DNA of 64,000 nt from Actinoplanes derwentensis (lineage in GTDB: Bacteria > Actinomycetota > Actinomycetes > Mycobacteriales > Micromonosporaceae). Within the stretch, counting starts at the first letter, position 1; each line of letters begins with the position of its first letter. The DNA lies in NCBI RefSeq assembly GCF_900104725.1, contig NZ_LT629758.1, forward strand, positions 5,904,501-5,968,500. The letters run 5' to 3'. A model generated the notes under the pieces. The model had not been told where the DNA came from and searched no databases. It worked only from the letters and a program-made list of their open reading frames with translations. The position numbers and the translations under genes are program-made. Positions 34,225 through 43,283 of the stretch are shown piece by piece.

Positions 34225-35138
34225 GGGATCGGCACGGAGACCGCGTCGTACGTGGTCTCCGGTGTCGGTGTGGTGGTGAAGCGGGCGTTCGGCAGGTAGA
34301 AGCGCTTGCCGTACTCGGCGATCGTGGTCGGCACGTCGAACGCCGGGTCGGTGGTCACGCCGGTCAGCGTGCCGGCCGTCCCGGACCGGTTCAGCTCGAT
34401 CTCGGCGATCTGGTTGAGCCGGTTCTGCACCACGTACAGGGTCCGGCCCCGGAGCCAGAGCCCGTCGCCGTTGGTGAGCAGGGTGTCGCCCAGGTCGACC
34501 CGGGTGGTGACGCCGGACGGGGTGACCCGGAAGAGGAAGCCGGTCCCGGACTGGACGATCAGCAGGCCCCGGCCGTCCGGCGTGGCGCTGACGCCGTTGG
34601 CGTTGATCACTCCGGCCTGGAGCTGGATGTCGCCGGTGAGCGGCACCTCCACCGCCGCGGCGGGCAGTCCGAGCGGCACCTTGAACAGGGTCAGACTGCG
34701 TGAGTCGGTGAACCACGCGGCCCCGCGGGTGATGACCACGTCGTTGATGAAGGTGTCCGGCCCGGCCGGCCGGAATCGGTAGGACTTCACCACGGCCCCG
34801 GTGCGCAGGTCGATCACCCGGGCGTCACCGCCGGCACCACCGGCCACGAAGAGACGGCCACGGTGGATCTTGAGGCCCAGCGAGGCGGTGCCGGGGCCTT
34901 CGGTGAGGACGGCGCCCGCACCGGTGCGCAGATCCGCGCGATAGATGTCGCCGTCGGCACGGGACCCGAAGTAGGCGAACGGCTTGTCACCGATCGCGAT
35001 GCCCTCCGGCTGGAAACCGCTCGGCAGGGTGATTGTGGCCGGCCGCGCGCCGGCCGGCGCCGCGACGGCGGGTGCGGCGGTTACGGTCACCGCCAGGACG
35101 GTGAGACAGACAGCGTTCGCAAGGGTACGGGATAGCAC
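34221..35138 (-). CDS. Secreted SMP-30/NHL-like beta-propeller protein
   Basis: From GTG 35138 (GGAAAGGAAG upstream) the product is 305 residues. It has a standard signal peptide (ANAVCLTVLAVTVTAAPAVA, cut near residue 28) and repeated strands such as KPFAYFGSRADGDIYRADL, INDVVITRGAAWFTDS and GLWLRGRTLYVVQNRLNQIA, consistent with a six-bladed SMP-30/gluconolactonase-like propeller. No catalytic metal site can be assigned. It is convergent with helD; both stop codons lie in one CTAG (34221-34224). ATG 35159 is an alternative start. Confidence 0.82.
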   Translation of the reverse strand: MLSRTLANAVCLTVLAVTVTAAPAVAAPAGARPATITLPSGFQPEGIAIGDKPFAYFGSRADGDIYRADLRTGAGAVLTEGPGTASLGLKIHRGRLFVAGGAGGDARVIDLRTGAVVKSYRFRPAGPDTFINDVVITRGAAWFTDSRSLTLFKVPLGLPAAAVEVPLTGDIQLQAGVINANGVSATPDGRGLLIVQSGTGFLFRVTPSGVTTRVDLGDTLLTNGDGLWLRGRTLYVVQNRLNQIAEIELNRSGTAGTLTGVTTDPAFDVPTTIAEYGKRFYLPNARFTTTPTPETTYDAVSVPIP

Positions 35139-35245
35139 TAAACTTCCTTTCCATTGCATAACGGGACGCCAGAATCTCCCACCGTACCCAGTCACCGATG
35201 GCAATGTCCGCATAGTCCGGCGGCGGCCCGGCGGGCGAGGAGAAG

Positions 35246-36172
35246 GTGGACCACATGGGAGCCGGCCACGACCACGGGACACGATCCTTCCTCGACGGCG
35301 GCGGCGCCGGGGGTCGGCGGCTCTGGTGGGCGGCCGGCCTGCTGACCCTGTTCATGCTGGTAGAGGCGGTCACCGCGGTCGCCACCGGGTCGCTCGCGCT
35401 GCTCTCCGACGCGGGTCACATGTTCACCGACGTGCTGGCGATCGGGATGACCCTGGCGGCGATCACTGCCGCGCACCGGGCCGGCACCGACTCCGGCCGC
35501 ACCTACGGGCTGTACCGGCTCGAGGTGCTGGCGGCGCTGGCCAACGCGGCCCTGCTCACCGGGGTCGCCGGGTTCGTGCTGGTGCAGGCGGTGCGGCGGT
35601 TCACCGATCCGCCGCACGTGCCGGCCGGGTGGATGCTGCTGGTCGCGGTCGGCGGCCTGATGGTGAACCTGATCGCGTTCGCGCTGCTGCGGTCCGGGGC
35701 GAAGGAGAACATCGGGGTGCGCGGGGCGTACCTGGAGGTGCTCGGGGACATGCTCGGATCGGCCGGGGTCATCCTGGCGGCGCTGATCATCTGGGGCACC
35801 GGGTGGGCGTATGCGGACCCGATCGTCGCCGTCCTGGTCGCCCTGATGATCCTGCCGCGGACGTTCGCGCTGGGCCGCTCGGCGGTCCGCATCCTGGTCC
35901 AGGCCGCGCCGGAGCACGTGGACGTGGCCGAGGTGCGGGAGCGGCTGGCCGCTGTGCCCGGTGTCGCCGATGTGCACGATCTGCACGTCTGGACGCTCAC
36001 CGAGGGGATGGACGTGGCTTCCGCGCATCTGAGCCTGGATCCGCGCGCCGAGCTGGGCACGGTCCTGTCGGTGGCCCGGGAGGCCCTGCACGAGGACTTC
36101 CACATCGATCACGCCACGCTTCAGCTGGAGCCGGCCGGCGCGGGGCGGCAGTGCACTCCTACTAGCTGGTGA
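35246..36172 (+). CDS. Cation diffusion facilitator transporter (CzcD-like)
   Basis: The 308-residue protein has six predicted membrane helices and a C-terminal cytoplasmic domain. It exports divalent metals such as Zn or Co in exchange for protons. An N-terminal DHMGAGHDHG is a small His cluster. The first metal-site motif is SDAGHMFTD (about 54-62). The matching site in helix 5 reads LEVLGDMLG where many family members have HxxxD, so one His is replaced by Glu. The start is GTG 35246 or ATG 35255; the latter has better spacing from GGAG. Confidence 0.93.
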   Translation: MDHMGAGHDHGTRSFLDGGGAGGRRLWWAAGLLTLFMLVEAVTAVATGSLALLSDAGHMFTDVLAIGMTLAAITAAHRAGTDSGRTYGLYRLEVLAALANAALLTGVAGFVLVQAVRRFTDPPHVPAGWMLLVAVGGLMVNLIAFALLRSGAKENIGVRGAYLEVLGDMLGSAGVILAALIIWGTGWAYADPIVAVLVALMILPRTFALGRSAVRILVQAAPEHVDVAEVRERLAAVPGVADVHDLHVWTLTEGMDVASAHLSLDPRAELGTVLSVAREALHEDFHIDHATLQLEPAGAGRQCTPTSW

Positions 36173-36241
36173 GGCTGTAAACGTCATCTGTACTTTTTGC
36201 GATCAGCCACGCCGGATGCGAGAAAAGATAACAATGCGAAC

Positions 36242-37174
36242 ATGAGTGACGGGCGTGTCATGGTCTTTGCTCCGGCCCCACAGCTGACGGTGACCATCGA
36301 GCAACACCACGACGAACCGGAGCTGCACGTGCATCCGGGCGGTCAGGGCATCTGGCAGACGCGGATGATCACGGTGCTGGGTGCGAAGGTGACGCTCTGC
36401 ACGGCAGCCGGTGGCGAGGTGGGACGGGTGCTGAGCCCGCTTCTCAGCGAACTGCCGGGCGTGACCCTGCGCCTGGTGAACCGGGAGCACGGCAGCGGCT
36501 GGTACGTACACGACCGGCGGGGCGGCAGCCGGCAGGAGATCGCCGAGCGGCCCGGCACGCCGCTGTCCCGGCACGAACTGGACGAGTTGTACAACCTGAC
36601 CCTCGCCGAGGGGTTACGGGCCGGTATTGCGATCCTGAGCGGCCCGGCGCATCCTTCGGTCATCAAACCCGAGGTGTACGGACGGCTCGCCGCCGATCTG
36701 CGGGCGAACGGCTGTCAGGTCATCGCCGACCTGTGCAGCAATCATCTCGCCGCGGTCATGGAGTCCGGCATCTCGGTGCTGAAGATCAGCCACGAGGAGC
36801 TGATCGCCGACGGGAAGGCTACGGACGGCAGCACCGGATCGCTGATCAAGGCACTGGTCCAGCTGCACGAGAACGGTGCCGAGACGGTGCTGGTCTCCCG
36901 GGCCGACATGGGGGCGCTGGCGTTGTTCGACAACGAGATCTACTCGGTGGCGCTGCCCCGGCTCACTCCGGCCGAGCATCGCGGGGCCGGCGACTCGATG
37001 ACGGCCGGGGTCGCCGCCACCCTGGCCAACGGCGGTGCGATGGACGAGGCGGTACGGACCGGCGCGGCGGCCGGTGCGCTGAACGTCACCCGGCACGGGC
37101 TGGGCACCGGCCATGTGGACGCGGTCCGGGTCCTGACCGAACGGGTCCGGTTGACCCCGATTGGAAAGGCATGA
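36242..37174 (+). CDS. PfkB-family sugar kinase (1-phosphofructokinase-like)
   Basis: The 310-residue product from ATG 36242 has the PfkB C-terminal signature HRGAGDSMTAGVAA (about 243-256) with the catalytic Asp. The N-terminus has a GG-type sugar loop in HVHPGGQGIWQTRM. The overall build resembles FruK/LacC/phosphofructokinase-2 enzymes; the substrate is not determined. Its stop overlaps the surE start (ATGA), so a kinase and a phosphatase are made together, an uncommon pairing. Confidence 0.88.
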   Translation: MSDGRVMVFAPAPQLTVTIEQHHDEPELHVHPGGQGIWQTRMITVLGAKVTLCTAAGGEVGRVLSPLLSELPGVTLRLVNREHGSGWYVHDRRGGSRQEIAERPGTPLSRHELDELYNLTLAEGLRAGIAILSGPAHPSVIKPEVYGRLAADLRANGCQVIADLCSNHLAAVMESGISVLKISHEELIADGKATDGSTGSLIKALVQLHENGAETVLVSRADMGALALFDNEIYSVALPRLTPAEHRGAGDSMTAGVAATLANGGAMDEAVRTGAAAGALNVTRHGLGTGHVDAVRVLTERVRLTPIGKA

Positions 37175-38043
37175 TGACCCCCACCACAACGGGCGATCAC
37201 CCCCGAATGCGCATCCTCATCACGAACGACGACGGTATCGAGTCCCCCGGCATCCGCTGGCTGGCCCGGACGGTGGCCCACGCGGGGTACGACGTGGTGG
37301 TGGCCGCGCCACTGAGCGAGTCGAGCGGCGCCAGCGCCTCGATGACCGCCGTCGTCAAGGACGGCAAGATCGTCTCCGAGCCGCGGGAACTGGCCGGCTG
37401 CCGCAACATCCCGACCTTCGGGGTGGCCGCCTCGCCCGCCTACATCGTGCTGCTGGCCCTGCGGGACGCCTTCGGCCCGGCTCCCGACCTGATCGTCTCC
37501 GGCATCAACCGGGGCGCCAACGCCGGGGCGGCAGTGGTGCACTCCGGGACCGTCGGCGCCTGCCTGACCGGCGCCCATGCCGGCCTGCACGGGCTCGCCG
37601 TCTCGCTGGACGTGCTCACCCCGGCCTCGGCCAGCGCCTCCAGCGGGGGCGCCGCCATCGCGGCCCTGGACGCCCTGGACGACGAGCAGCACCACTGGGT
37701 CAGCGGCGCCGACCTGGCGGTCCGCCTGATCCCGGCGCTGCTGCACACCCCACCCGGCACCGTTTTCAACCTGAACGTCCCGGATCTGCACGTCGACGGG
37801 ATCCGCGGGCTGCGACAGGCGCATCTGGCCCGGTTCGGCCAGGTGCAGATGAGCATCGCCGAAGCGGGTGACGGATATGTCCGGACCGCGGTGCAGGCCG
37901 CCGAGGAGACCCTCGAGGAGGGCAGCGACCTGGCCGCCCTCGCCGAGAACTTCGCGGTGGTCACCCCGATCCGGGCGCCCCACGAGGACACCGAGGTCCG
38001 GATCAACGTGGGCGCGATCCGGGTGCAGAGCCCGGCGATCTAG
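37171..38043 (+). CDS. surE: 5'/3'-nucleotidase SurE
   Basis: The 290-residue phosphatase has RILITNDDGIESPGIRWLA (metal-binding Asp-Asp, about 14-32), the Ser of the metal site in APLSESSGASAS, and the VSGINRGANAG block (about 110-120). SurE hydrolyses nucleoside monophosphates and short polyphosphate. ATG 37171 or 37174 follow GGAAAGG. It is translationally coupled to the PfkB kinase. The rest of the sequence matches normal SurE length. Confidence 0.94.
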   Translation: MMTPTTTGDHPRMRILITNDDGIESPGIRWLARTVAHAGYDVVVAAPLSESSGASASMTAVVKDGKIVSEPRELAGCRNIPTFGVAASPAYIVLLALRDAFGPAPDLIVSGINRGANAGAAVVHSGTVGACLTGAHAGLHGLAVSLDVLTPASASASSGGAAIAALDALDDEQHHWVSGADLAVRLIPALLHTPPGTVFNLNVPDLHVDGIRGLRQAHLARFGQVQMSIAEAGDGYVRTAVQAAEETLEEGSDLAALAENFAVVTPIRAPHEDTEVRINVGAIRVQSPAI

Positions 38044-38048
38044 CGCCG

Positions 38049-38390
38049 TCAGGCGGTGACCGACTCCTCGAACGGCTGCGGATTGCCGAAGAGGCCGAGC
38101 AGTCCGGTGACCCAGAGCTGACGGTGCGCGAACCGGCTCGGCCGGGTGACGACCAGCTTGACGTCACTGACCCCGGCGAGCTGGAAGGCCGCCACGAGGG
38201 CACTGATGCCGACCGAGTCGATGAAGGTCACCGACTGCATGTTGAGCTCGATACGGGTGGGACAGCCGGAGGTCAGTTGAGCTTGCACTGCTTCCCGGAT
38301 CTCGTACGCGTTCTCGACATCGATCTCGCCTCGCGGTGAGACCTCCACCGCGCCGTCGGCGAGCGTCGACGTCGTTATCGACAGCGTCAC
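38049..38390 (-). CDS. STAS-domain anti-sigma factor antagonist
   Basis: GTG 38390 is chosen for the GGAGGG 7 bases upstream; ATG 38405 is also in frame. The 113-residue single STAS domain has VEVSPRGEIDVENAYEIREA and the phosphorylation site VTFIDSVGISALV (Ser about 58-60). Such proteins release sigma factors or bind switch kinases when dephosphorylated. No cognate RsbW-type kinase is in the window, so its partner is elsewhere. Confidence 0.9.
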   Translation of the reverse strand: MTLSITTSTLADGAVEVSPRGEIDVENAYEIREAVQAQLTSGCPTRIELNMQSVTFIDSVGISALVAAFQLAGVSDVKLVVTRPSRFAHRQLWVTGLLGLFGNPQPFEESVTA

Positions 38391-38491
38391 GCCACTTCCC
38401 TCCACCCACCCGGCAGATCCGGGCTGTTTCCTCTTGACTACGCGAGCGGCAGGCCGCCTGCCCCCTGTCGGAGCTGACGGGAACCGCCCCC

Positions 38492-38525
38492 GGAAGGTTC
38501 GGTGAAACTGACCGAAAGGTTAGGT
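38492..38525. promoter_or_regulatory. Direct repeats in the STAS/membrane-protein divergent region
   Basis: GGAAGGTTCGGT (38492-38503) and GAAAGGTTAGGT (38514-38525) are imperfect 12-bp direct repeats about two helical turns apart, between divergent genes. The 298-bp spacer (38391-38688) otherwise shows no gene. They may bind a regulator in tandem. Confidence 0.35.
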
Positions 38526-38688
38526 CCCGAACCTGTCAGCCACCTGAGTGGCCTGTGTGAACCTGGTCAACAGTACTGCGGCGCGTCAAATCGTTTTCGA
38601 AACGTGATGGCGTCCACAGCGGACGTTTGCGGGGACCGTGGCGGGGAACTCTACTCGGGAAGACCGCGATGCTGGGAGGTTGCCGAAG

Positions 38689-39033
38689 ATGTTCGCACGG
38701 AGGAACCGGACCGAGAAGACCGCCGACGAAGCCTGGGAGCACCTGTCCCACGCCTGGACGGCCGCCGGGGACAGTGCCGGCCGGGCCGGTGAGCGGGTGA
38801 CATCGGTCACCGACGAGGCGCTGGCTCGCGCCGGAGCGGCCGCCGACGCCCTGGCCGGCCGAAGCCCGGCCCGCCCCTGGGGACTGATCGCCGTCGTCGC
38901 GCTGGCCGGAGTCGCCGCGGGCTGGGCGATCGCCAGTGCGGCCCGGGCCGCACTGGAACGCCAGGCCGAGGAAGAGGAGGCTGAACTGGCCGAGACAGCG
39001 GTGGTGGTCACTCCCACCTACGATGACCACTGA
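38689..39033 (+). CDS. Small single-span membrane protein, unknown function
   Basis: The 114-residue product follows GGGAGG and starts at ATG 38689. A charged N-terminal helical half (TEKTADEAWEHLSHAWTAAG) leads to one membrane helix (WGLIAVVALAGVAAGWAIASAA, about 65-86) and an acidic cytoplasmic or external tail (RQAEEEEAELAETAVV). I do not recognise a family. It is 103 bp ahead of a membrane Ser/Thr kinase and could be cotranscribed with it. Confidence 0.72.
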   Translation: MFARRNRTEKTADEAWEHLSHAWTAAGDSAGRAGERVTSVTDEALARAGAAADALAGRSPARPWGLIAVVALAGVAAGWAIASAARAALERQAEEEEAELAETAVVVTPTYDDH

Positions 39034-39135
39034 TAATCAGTGGTCAGCTCACGCATCCTCGCCGATCTCCCACCGGAGGCTCGGGCTCTGTACAGTTGAG
39101 CGGCCGCCGAACTCCGACAGATAAGGTCCCCGCTG

Positions 39136-40629
39136 GTGCTCAGTGCAGGAAGCCTCCTGGACAACCGCTACCGGTTGGACGACCGCGTCGCCACCGGCGG
39201 CATGGGTGACGTCTGGCGAGGTACCGACGTGGTGCTCGGCCGGACCGTAGCCGTCAAAGTGCTGCGCACGGCGATGCTGGAGGACCCGGAGTTCGCCGCC
39301 CGCTTCTACGGCGAGGCACGGATGATGGCCGCCTTCCGGCATCCCGGCGTGGTCGAGGTCTACGACTACGCCAGCGACGGCGACTACGAGGGCCCGGAGA
39401 AGGTCGCCTATCTGGTGATGGCCTTCGTCGAGGGCGAGCCGCTCTCCGCGCGGGTCAAAGAGGGCCCGATCAGTGTCACCGACACCATGTCGATCGTGGC
39501 CCAGGCCGCCGACGCGCTGCACGCCGCCCACGAGAACGGGATCGTGCACCGCGACGTCAAACCCGGCAACCTGATCGTCAAGCCGACCGGCGCGGTGATC
39601 CTGGTCGACTTCGGGGTGGCCCGCTCCACCGCGATGACCAGCGTCACCGGTCTCAACGCGATCGTCGGCACCGCGCTCTACATGGCCCCCGAGCAGGTCG
39701 CCAAGGGCAACCTGACGCCGGCCACCGACATCTACGCGCTGGGTGCGGTGGCCTACCACTGCATCGCCGGCCGTCCGCCGTTCGACGGTGACAACGCCCT
39801 CCAGGTCGCGCTGCGGCACCTGGAGGACGAGCCGGACCCGCTGCCCGATCACGTGCCCTACGAGGTGCGTGACCTGATCGCGCGGGCGATGGCGAAACAG
39901 CCCGCCGACCGGTTCCAGAGTGCCGAGGAGTTCGCCCAGGCCGCGTTCGCGGTGGCCGGGCCGATCGACTGGAAACGGCTGACCGGCACCTCCCTGGTCG
40001 CCCCGGTGAGCCCGGCGACCCGGGGTGGCACGACCCAGTTCCAGAACCCGGGTGCCTACCAGAACCCCGGCAACCCCGGTAACTACGTCAGCGGGCAGTA
40101 CCCGGCGGCCAACTACCCGAGCGGCCAGTTCCCGGCCGGCGCGACCCGGCCGATCAGCCCGGCTCCGCCCCGGCCGCTGCCGATGCAGCGCAGCGTCCCC
40201 GCCCCACCGGTCTCCCGCCAGTCCGGGAGCCAGCGGGTCCTGATGTTCGCGATCCTGGGACTCTTCCTGGTCGCGGGCGGTCTCGGTGTCGCCTTCGCGT
40301 TCACCCCGGACAACACCGAGCAGTCGAAGCCGCCGACCGCCACGGTCCCGGCGGAGGTGCCCGGCCCGGTGGTCTCCGACCTGCCCACCGACGAGGTCTC
40401 GCCGTCGGCTGAGGAGGAGGAGCCCGAGCCGGAACCGAGCAAGAGCCGGGTCCAGTCCAAGTCCCCCTCGCCGAGCCCGAAACCCAGCAAGACGTCGCCC
40501 TCACCGAGCCCGGCGGCGTCCTCGCCGAGCCCGCCGCCGCCGTCGCCGTCCGAGAGCCCGACGCCGGACCCCACCAGCCCGTCCCCGACGCCGCCGATCA
40601 TCCCGCCGATCGAGGGCGGCGACGGCTGA
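39136..40629 (+). CDS. Transmembrane Ser/Thr protein kinase with Pro/Ser-rich outer stalk
   Basis: The 497-residue protein has a PknB-type kinase domain (about 10-280): glycine loop RVATGGMGDVW, VAIKV-like VAVKVLRTA (Lys about 40), catalytic HRDVKPGNLIV (about 138-148) and DFGVARS. A disordered Asn/Pro/Gly juxtamembrane region precedes one membrane helix (VLMFAILGLFLVAGGLGVAFAF, about 367-388). The outer part is only Pro/Ser/Glu repeats (SPSPSPKPSKTSPSPSP), with no PASTA domains. So it lacks the wall-sensing module of PknB. GTG 39136 is the start. Confidence 0.95.
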   Translation: MLSAGSLLDNRYRLDDRVATGGMGDVWRGTDVVLGRTVAVKVLRTAMLEDPEFAARFYGEARMMAAFRHPGVVEVYDYASDGDYEGPEKVAYLVMAFVEGEPLSARVKEGPISVTDTMSIVAQAADALHAAHENGIVHRDVKPGNLIVKPTGAVILVDFGVARSTAMTSVTGLNAIVGTALYMAPEQVAKGNLTPATDIYALGAVAYHCIAGRPPFDGDNALQVALRHLEDEPDPLPDHVPYEVRDLIARAMAKQPADRFQSAEEFAQAAFAVAGPIDWKRLTGTSLVAPVSPATRGGTTQFQNPGAYQNPGNPGNYVSGQYPAANYPSGQFPAGATRPISPAPPRPLPMQRSVPAPPVSRQSGSQRVLMFAILGLFLVAGGLGVAFAFTPDNTEQSKPPTATVPAEVPGPVVSDLPTDEVSPSAEEEEPEPEPSKSRVQSKSPSPSPKPSKTSPSPSPAASSPSPPPPSPSESPTPDPTSPSPTPPIIPPIEGGDG

Positions 40630-40753
40630 TCCCCAGCTGTTGTCCCCAGGCGCTGAACCACAGCGGCTGATCCTCAACTGGGCCGGTTCACGGCCGATGG
40701 TCCCGGCGGTACGGCGAGCACAGCCGTACCGCGTACGGGAAGAGGGTTGCCGC

Positions 40754-41365
40754 ATGACAGTCCAGACTCCGCCGGAGCCAGGGCACTACCCGACCACCCC
40801 GCCCTGGGCGAACCCGGCGGCCCCCGAGCAGCCCCCGGTGCCGCCGCACGAGGCCCCGGTCTACTCCCCGGCGTACAAGCACGGCCAGTTGCTGGTCCGC
40901 TTCCCCGGCGAGGTGCACGCGGCCGGGCGGCCCGACGCGCCGTCGTGGCGGCCGGTGATGGTCTGGACCTTCTTCCTCAGCGCGCTGGGCGTGATCTCGG
41001 CGCTGCGACGGTCGGCGACGGCCAAGCGGTACGGGCGACGGCGCCGGCCGTACTGGATCGCCTTCGTCGCGTCCCTGCTGGGCGGCGCGGCGTTCTGGAC
41101 GCTGCTGACGGTCAACGTCGCGATCCCGTACTACGAGTACTACCAGGAGGACCAGATCACGACGGTGGTGCAGGACACCCTGATCGGCGACCGGCGCATC
41201 ATCAAGCACGTCGGCGCGGTGACGAGTGTCGCCTGCCGGCCGGAGAACGAGCGGAACTCCGACGGGGTGCGCACCTACCTGTGCACCTTCCAGCTCGCCA
41301 CCGGCAAGAGCAGCGGGATGTACGTGGAGGCCGACGACAAGGGCAACTGGCTGGAAAAGGAGTGA
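40754..41365 (+). CDS. Putative two-span membrane protein
   Basis: The 203-residue product (ATG 40754, GAGG upstream) has a Pro-rich cytoplasmic N-terminus, two membrane helices (PVMVWTFFLSALGVISAL about 67-84; YWIAFVASLLGGAAFWTLL about 99-117) and an outer domain with two Cys (SVACRPENE, YLCTF) that could form a disulfide. No family is recognised. It lies 124 bp after the membrane kinase and may be one of its partners. A perfect hairpin follows. Confidence 0.72.
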   Translation: MTVQTPPEPGHYPTTPPWANPAAPEQPPVPPHEAPVYSPAYKHGQLLVRFPGEVHAAGRPDAPSWRPVMVWTFFLSALGVISALRRSATAKRYGRRRRPYWIAFVASLLGGAAFWTLLTVNVAIPYYEYYQEDQITTVVQDTLIGDRRIIKHVGAVTSVACRPENERNSDGVRTYLCTFQLATGKSSGMYVEADDKGNWLEKE

Positions 41366-41389
41366 GGCGGGCCGGTGATCCGGCCCGCC
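41366..41389 (+). terminator. Hairpin between convergent genes
   Basis: ggcgggccgg-tgat-ccggcccgcc, a perfect 10-bp stem, starts one base past the membrane-protein stop and ends 16 bp before the nucleotidase stop. It can act in both directions. Confidence 0.7.
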
Positions 41390-41404
41390 CGCACCACCGT
41401 CACG

Positions 41405-43186
41405 TCAGAAGGTGACCGGCGCGCCGTCGCGGACGAGCCGCCAGTTCGGCACGTAGAAGTCGGCCGGGTCGATGGCGCCCTTCGCCTGCGCCCAGTCGAT
41501 GAGCAGCTGGCGGATCTCCTGCTGGGCGTTGTAGACCTGGGTCTTCACGATGCCGGGGAAGCTGCCGCCGCCGGAGCGCCGGTAGTTGTTCACCGCGACC
41601 ACGAACTGCGCACCGGCCGCCACGTCCACGCCGCCGATCTGCAGGCGGGTGATCCGGCTGCCGACCGGCTTACTGATGTCGATGTCGTAGTCGACGCCGG
41701 AGAACACGTCGTAGTTGTAGTCCGGCACCGACGCGTCGGCGATCGTCTCCGGGTCGACCGGGGCGCCCATCGCGTGGGTGAGGAAGTACTTCGCCGAGTA
41801 CTCCAGATACGCCTTCACCTCGGCACCGGTCAGCACGACCGCTTCCAGGGTGTTGTCGTAGATGTAGAGCCCCGCCACGTCCTTGATCTTCACGTCGCCC
41901 TGCGGGAAGACCGCGGTCCGGCTGAACGGCGCCGCGATCGACAGCACCGGCAGCGACGCGTAGGCGGTCCCGGCCAGTGCCGCCGTGACGGTGTCGGTCT
42001 GCACCTTGTTGATGTAGTCCAGGATCGGGGTGTCCTCGTACCGGCTGGTCGCGGCGGACAGTTCCTCGGTCGAGGCGGCGACGACCTGGTTGACGTACGT
42101 CACGGTCTTCTCGTGCTGCTTCTTCACCACCGCCAGGACCTTCGGGTCGGCCTCGACCGTGTTGGTGTTCAGCGACGCGGCGGCCTTGGTGGTGATCTTC
42201 CACTGGCCTTTGACCCGGGTCAGGGTGAAGTCCATCTTCGTCAGGCGCTGGCCCCACTTCGACGGCTCGGAGAGCAGCACCTGCTCACCGGTCGTCAGGT
42301 TGGTGACGAACCGCTCCGGCACCTCGCGGTGCGCGTGCCCGAAGAGGATCGCGTCGATGCCGGGGACCTGCTCGGCGATCAGCGCGGTCGGGTTCTCGTT
42401 CGGCAGCTCGGTGCCGTAGCTGGAGGTGCCGCTGTCACCACCGTGCGCGGAGATCAGCACCACGTCGGCGCCGCGGGCCCGCATGATCGGCACCCACTTG
42501 GCCGCCGTGGCGATCATGTCGGTGAACGTGATCTTGCCTTCGACGTTGGCCTTGTCCCAGATGGCCGAGCCCGGGTTGGTGAGACCCAGGATCCCGACGC
42601 GCAGGGTCGGCGCGTGCCGGCCGAGGGAGACCTTCTTGATGACGTACGGGGTGAACGCCGGCTTGCCGGTCTTGACACTGATCGCGTTCGCAGCCAGCGC
42701 CGGGAAGCCGAGCTGACGGATCCACAGGTTCAGCAGTGGCAGACCGTAGTTGAACTCGTGGTTGCCGAGCGTGATGGCGTCGTAGTGCAGCACGTTCATG
42801 GCACGCGCCATCGGGTGCTTCTCACCGGTGCTGGTGATCGGCTCCTGTTTAGCGTAGTACGTGGCGAGCGGGGTGCCCTGGATCGTGTCGCCGGCGTCCA
42901 GCACCAGGACCGGGCCGGTCGCCTCGGCACGCAACTTGTTCACCAGCGCGGCCAGCTTGGCCACGCCGACGTCGTTGTGGGCGCTGTCGTCGTACTCGGC
43001 GTCCTTGTAGTAGTCCCAGTTGTAGACGTTGCCGTGGGTGTCCGAAGTGCCCAGGACAGTCAGCCGGTAGCTGGTCTCCGGCTGCGGCTTCGGCTTACCG
43101 GCCTGCGCCGACTCGGAGATCACCAGGGGCGCGGCAACGCCGGCCGCGGTGGCGGCCAGGACACTACGTCGCGATACGGGGGCCAT
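41405..43186 (-). CDS. Secreted 5'-nucleotidase/2',3'-cyclic phosphodiesterase family protein (Tat substrate)
   Basis: From ATG 43186 (GAAAGG upstream) the 593-residue product has a Tat signal (SRRSVLAATAAGVAAPLV). The calcineurin-like metallophosphatase core shows VLGTSDTHGNVYN, VLVLDAGDTIQGTP, LGNHEFNYG, VVLISAHGGD and LFGHAHREVP, the five metal and catalytic blocks. A C-terminal 5'-nucleotidase domain (about 340-593) binds the base; VNNYRRSGGGSFPG is its typical end. It probably scavenges phosphate and nucleosides outside the cell. Confidence 0.95.
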   Translation of the reverse strand: MAPVSRRSVLAATAAGVAAPLVISESAQAGKPKPQPETSYRLTVLGTSDTHGNVYNWDYYKDAEYDDSAHNDVGVAKLAALVNKLRAEATGPVLVLDAGDTIQGTPLATYYAKQEPITSTGEKHPMARAMNVLHYDAITLGNHEFNYGLPLLNLWIRQLGFPALAANAISVKTGKPAFTPYVIKKVSLGRHAPTLRVGILGLTNPGSAIWDKANVEGKITFTDMIATAAKWVPIMRARGADVVLISAHGGDSGTSSYGTELPNENPTALIAEQVPGIDAILFGHAHREVPERFVTNLTTGEQVLLSEPSKWGQRLTKMDFTLTRVKGQWKITTKAAASLNTNTVEADPKVLAVVKKQHEKTVTYVNQVVAASTEELSAATSRYEDTPILDYINKVQTDTVTAALAGTAYASLPVLSIAAPFSRTAVFPQGDVKIKDVAGLYIYDNTLEAVVLTGAEVKAYLEYSAKYFLTHAMGAPVDPETIADASVPDYNYDVFSGVDYDIDISKPVGSRITRLQIGGVDVAAGAQFVVAVNNYRRSGGGSFPGIVKTQVYNAQQEIRQLLIDWAQAKGAIDPADFYVPNWRLVRDGAPVTF

Positions 43187-43283
43187 AGTCGGGCCTTTCG
43201 ACGTCAAAAAAGGGGGATTATCGAAACCAGCACCCTAACCACCGGGAACACGATCGGTCGATCGACGGCGGGTTGCCGGGAGA

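Noticed and set aside
40425..40600. Pro/Ser repeat in the kinase gene as a CRISPR-like or minisatellite array
   Set aside because: The repeats are amino-acid-level low complexity with variable codons, not a regular DNA repeat with spacers.
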